Assembly: GCA_007693915.1 (NCBI GenBank)
Contig: RECS01000163.1
Span: 1-64,000 of the forward strand
Length of the DNA: 64,000 nucleotides
Source: Saprospirales bacterium
GTDB lineage: Bacteria > Bacteroidota > Bacteroidia > Chitinophagales > Saprospiraceae
Direction: 5' to 3'
The first letter of the stretch is position 1. The number at the start of each line of letters is the position of its first letter. The notes below the pieces were generated by a model. That model did no database searches, was not told where the DNA came from, and saw only the letters and a list, made by a program, of their open reading frames with translations. This document shows, one piece after another, positions 63,987 to 64,000 of the stretch. A program made the position numbers and the translations under genes.

Positions 63987-64000
63987 TATTTGATTGGCAA
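63973..64000 (+). pseudogene. 5' end of a MazF/PemK-like toxin gene with early stop
   Basis: ATG at 63973 overlaps the antitoxin end by 14 bases, as in many toxin-antitoxin pairs. It reads MKRFDI, then TGA, then LA to the window edge. MazF/PemK proteins often start MK(R/Q)xDIWLA, so TGA seems to replace TGG (Trp). Only 28 bases are visible, so the toxin call rests mainly on position and this short match. Confidence 0.5.

Overview
The window is a continuous piece of chromosome from a member of the Bacteroidota. The main evidence is several type IX secretion system (T9SS) parts and cargo proteins with type A or type B sorting domains, start sites with little Shine-Dalgarno signal, TAnnTTTG-type -7 promoter boxes, a BshA bacillithiol gene and an AT-rich base composition. 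The mix of large secreted adhesin and protease genes would fit the Saprospiria or a related marine group. That last placement is inference, because the window has no rRNA.

Layout. 1-4.4 kb: M36 metalloprotease with a T9SS tail and an amidase lipoprotein. 4.5-13.5 kb: housekeeping genes (Nif3-like, zinc-ribbon coiled coil, tRNA-Met, trmB, MscS channel, two small membrane proteins, tadA, guaB, 3-methyladenine glycosylase). 13.5-18.8 kb: T9SS plug protein, then two tandem paralogous T9SS cargo genes whose 3' ends are almost identical. 18.9-23.8 kb: NlpC/P60 lipoprotein, omega-amidase-like gene, rplY, prs, GHMP kinase, methyltransferase. 23.9-29.6 kb: a leftward birA-cinA-E2-PorE-like gene run. 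29.7-36.8 kb: rsfS, ftsH, purB, a membrane protein, lpxK and an outer-membrane barrel. 37-42 kb: two thioredoxin-fold genes, a secreted propeller-like protein and ftcD.

42.1-44.7 kb is the most accessory-looking part. An AT-rich two-gene cassette (a cysteine-rich small secreted protein plus a six-bladed-propeller T9SS protein) sits between an intact gene and a truncated second copy of that gene's 3' end. 45.2-54.6 kb: an M12B-type protease with a dockerin-like motif and T9SS tail, a ~1570-residue lectin/Ig-repeat adhesin with a type B T9SS signal, and a two-fold repeated beta-helix-like lipoprotein. 54.7-63.6 kb: CPA2 antiporter, DinB-like protein, MerR regulator, bshA, porZ-like gene, bile-acid/sodium symporter family protein, flavin reductase and a TIGR03643 protein. 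At 63.7-64.0 kb the window ends in what looks like a decayed MazEF-type toxin-antitoxin pair.

How the genes fit together: much of the window serves cell-surface export. The plug protein, the PorE-like OmpA/PD40 protein and the PorZ-like protein are T9SS machinery candidates. At least six genes encode proteins with T9SS sorting domains. The rest is mostly nucleotide, translation and envelope housekeeping. No insertion sequence, integrase, phage gene or CRISPR array was seen.
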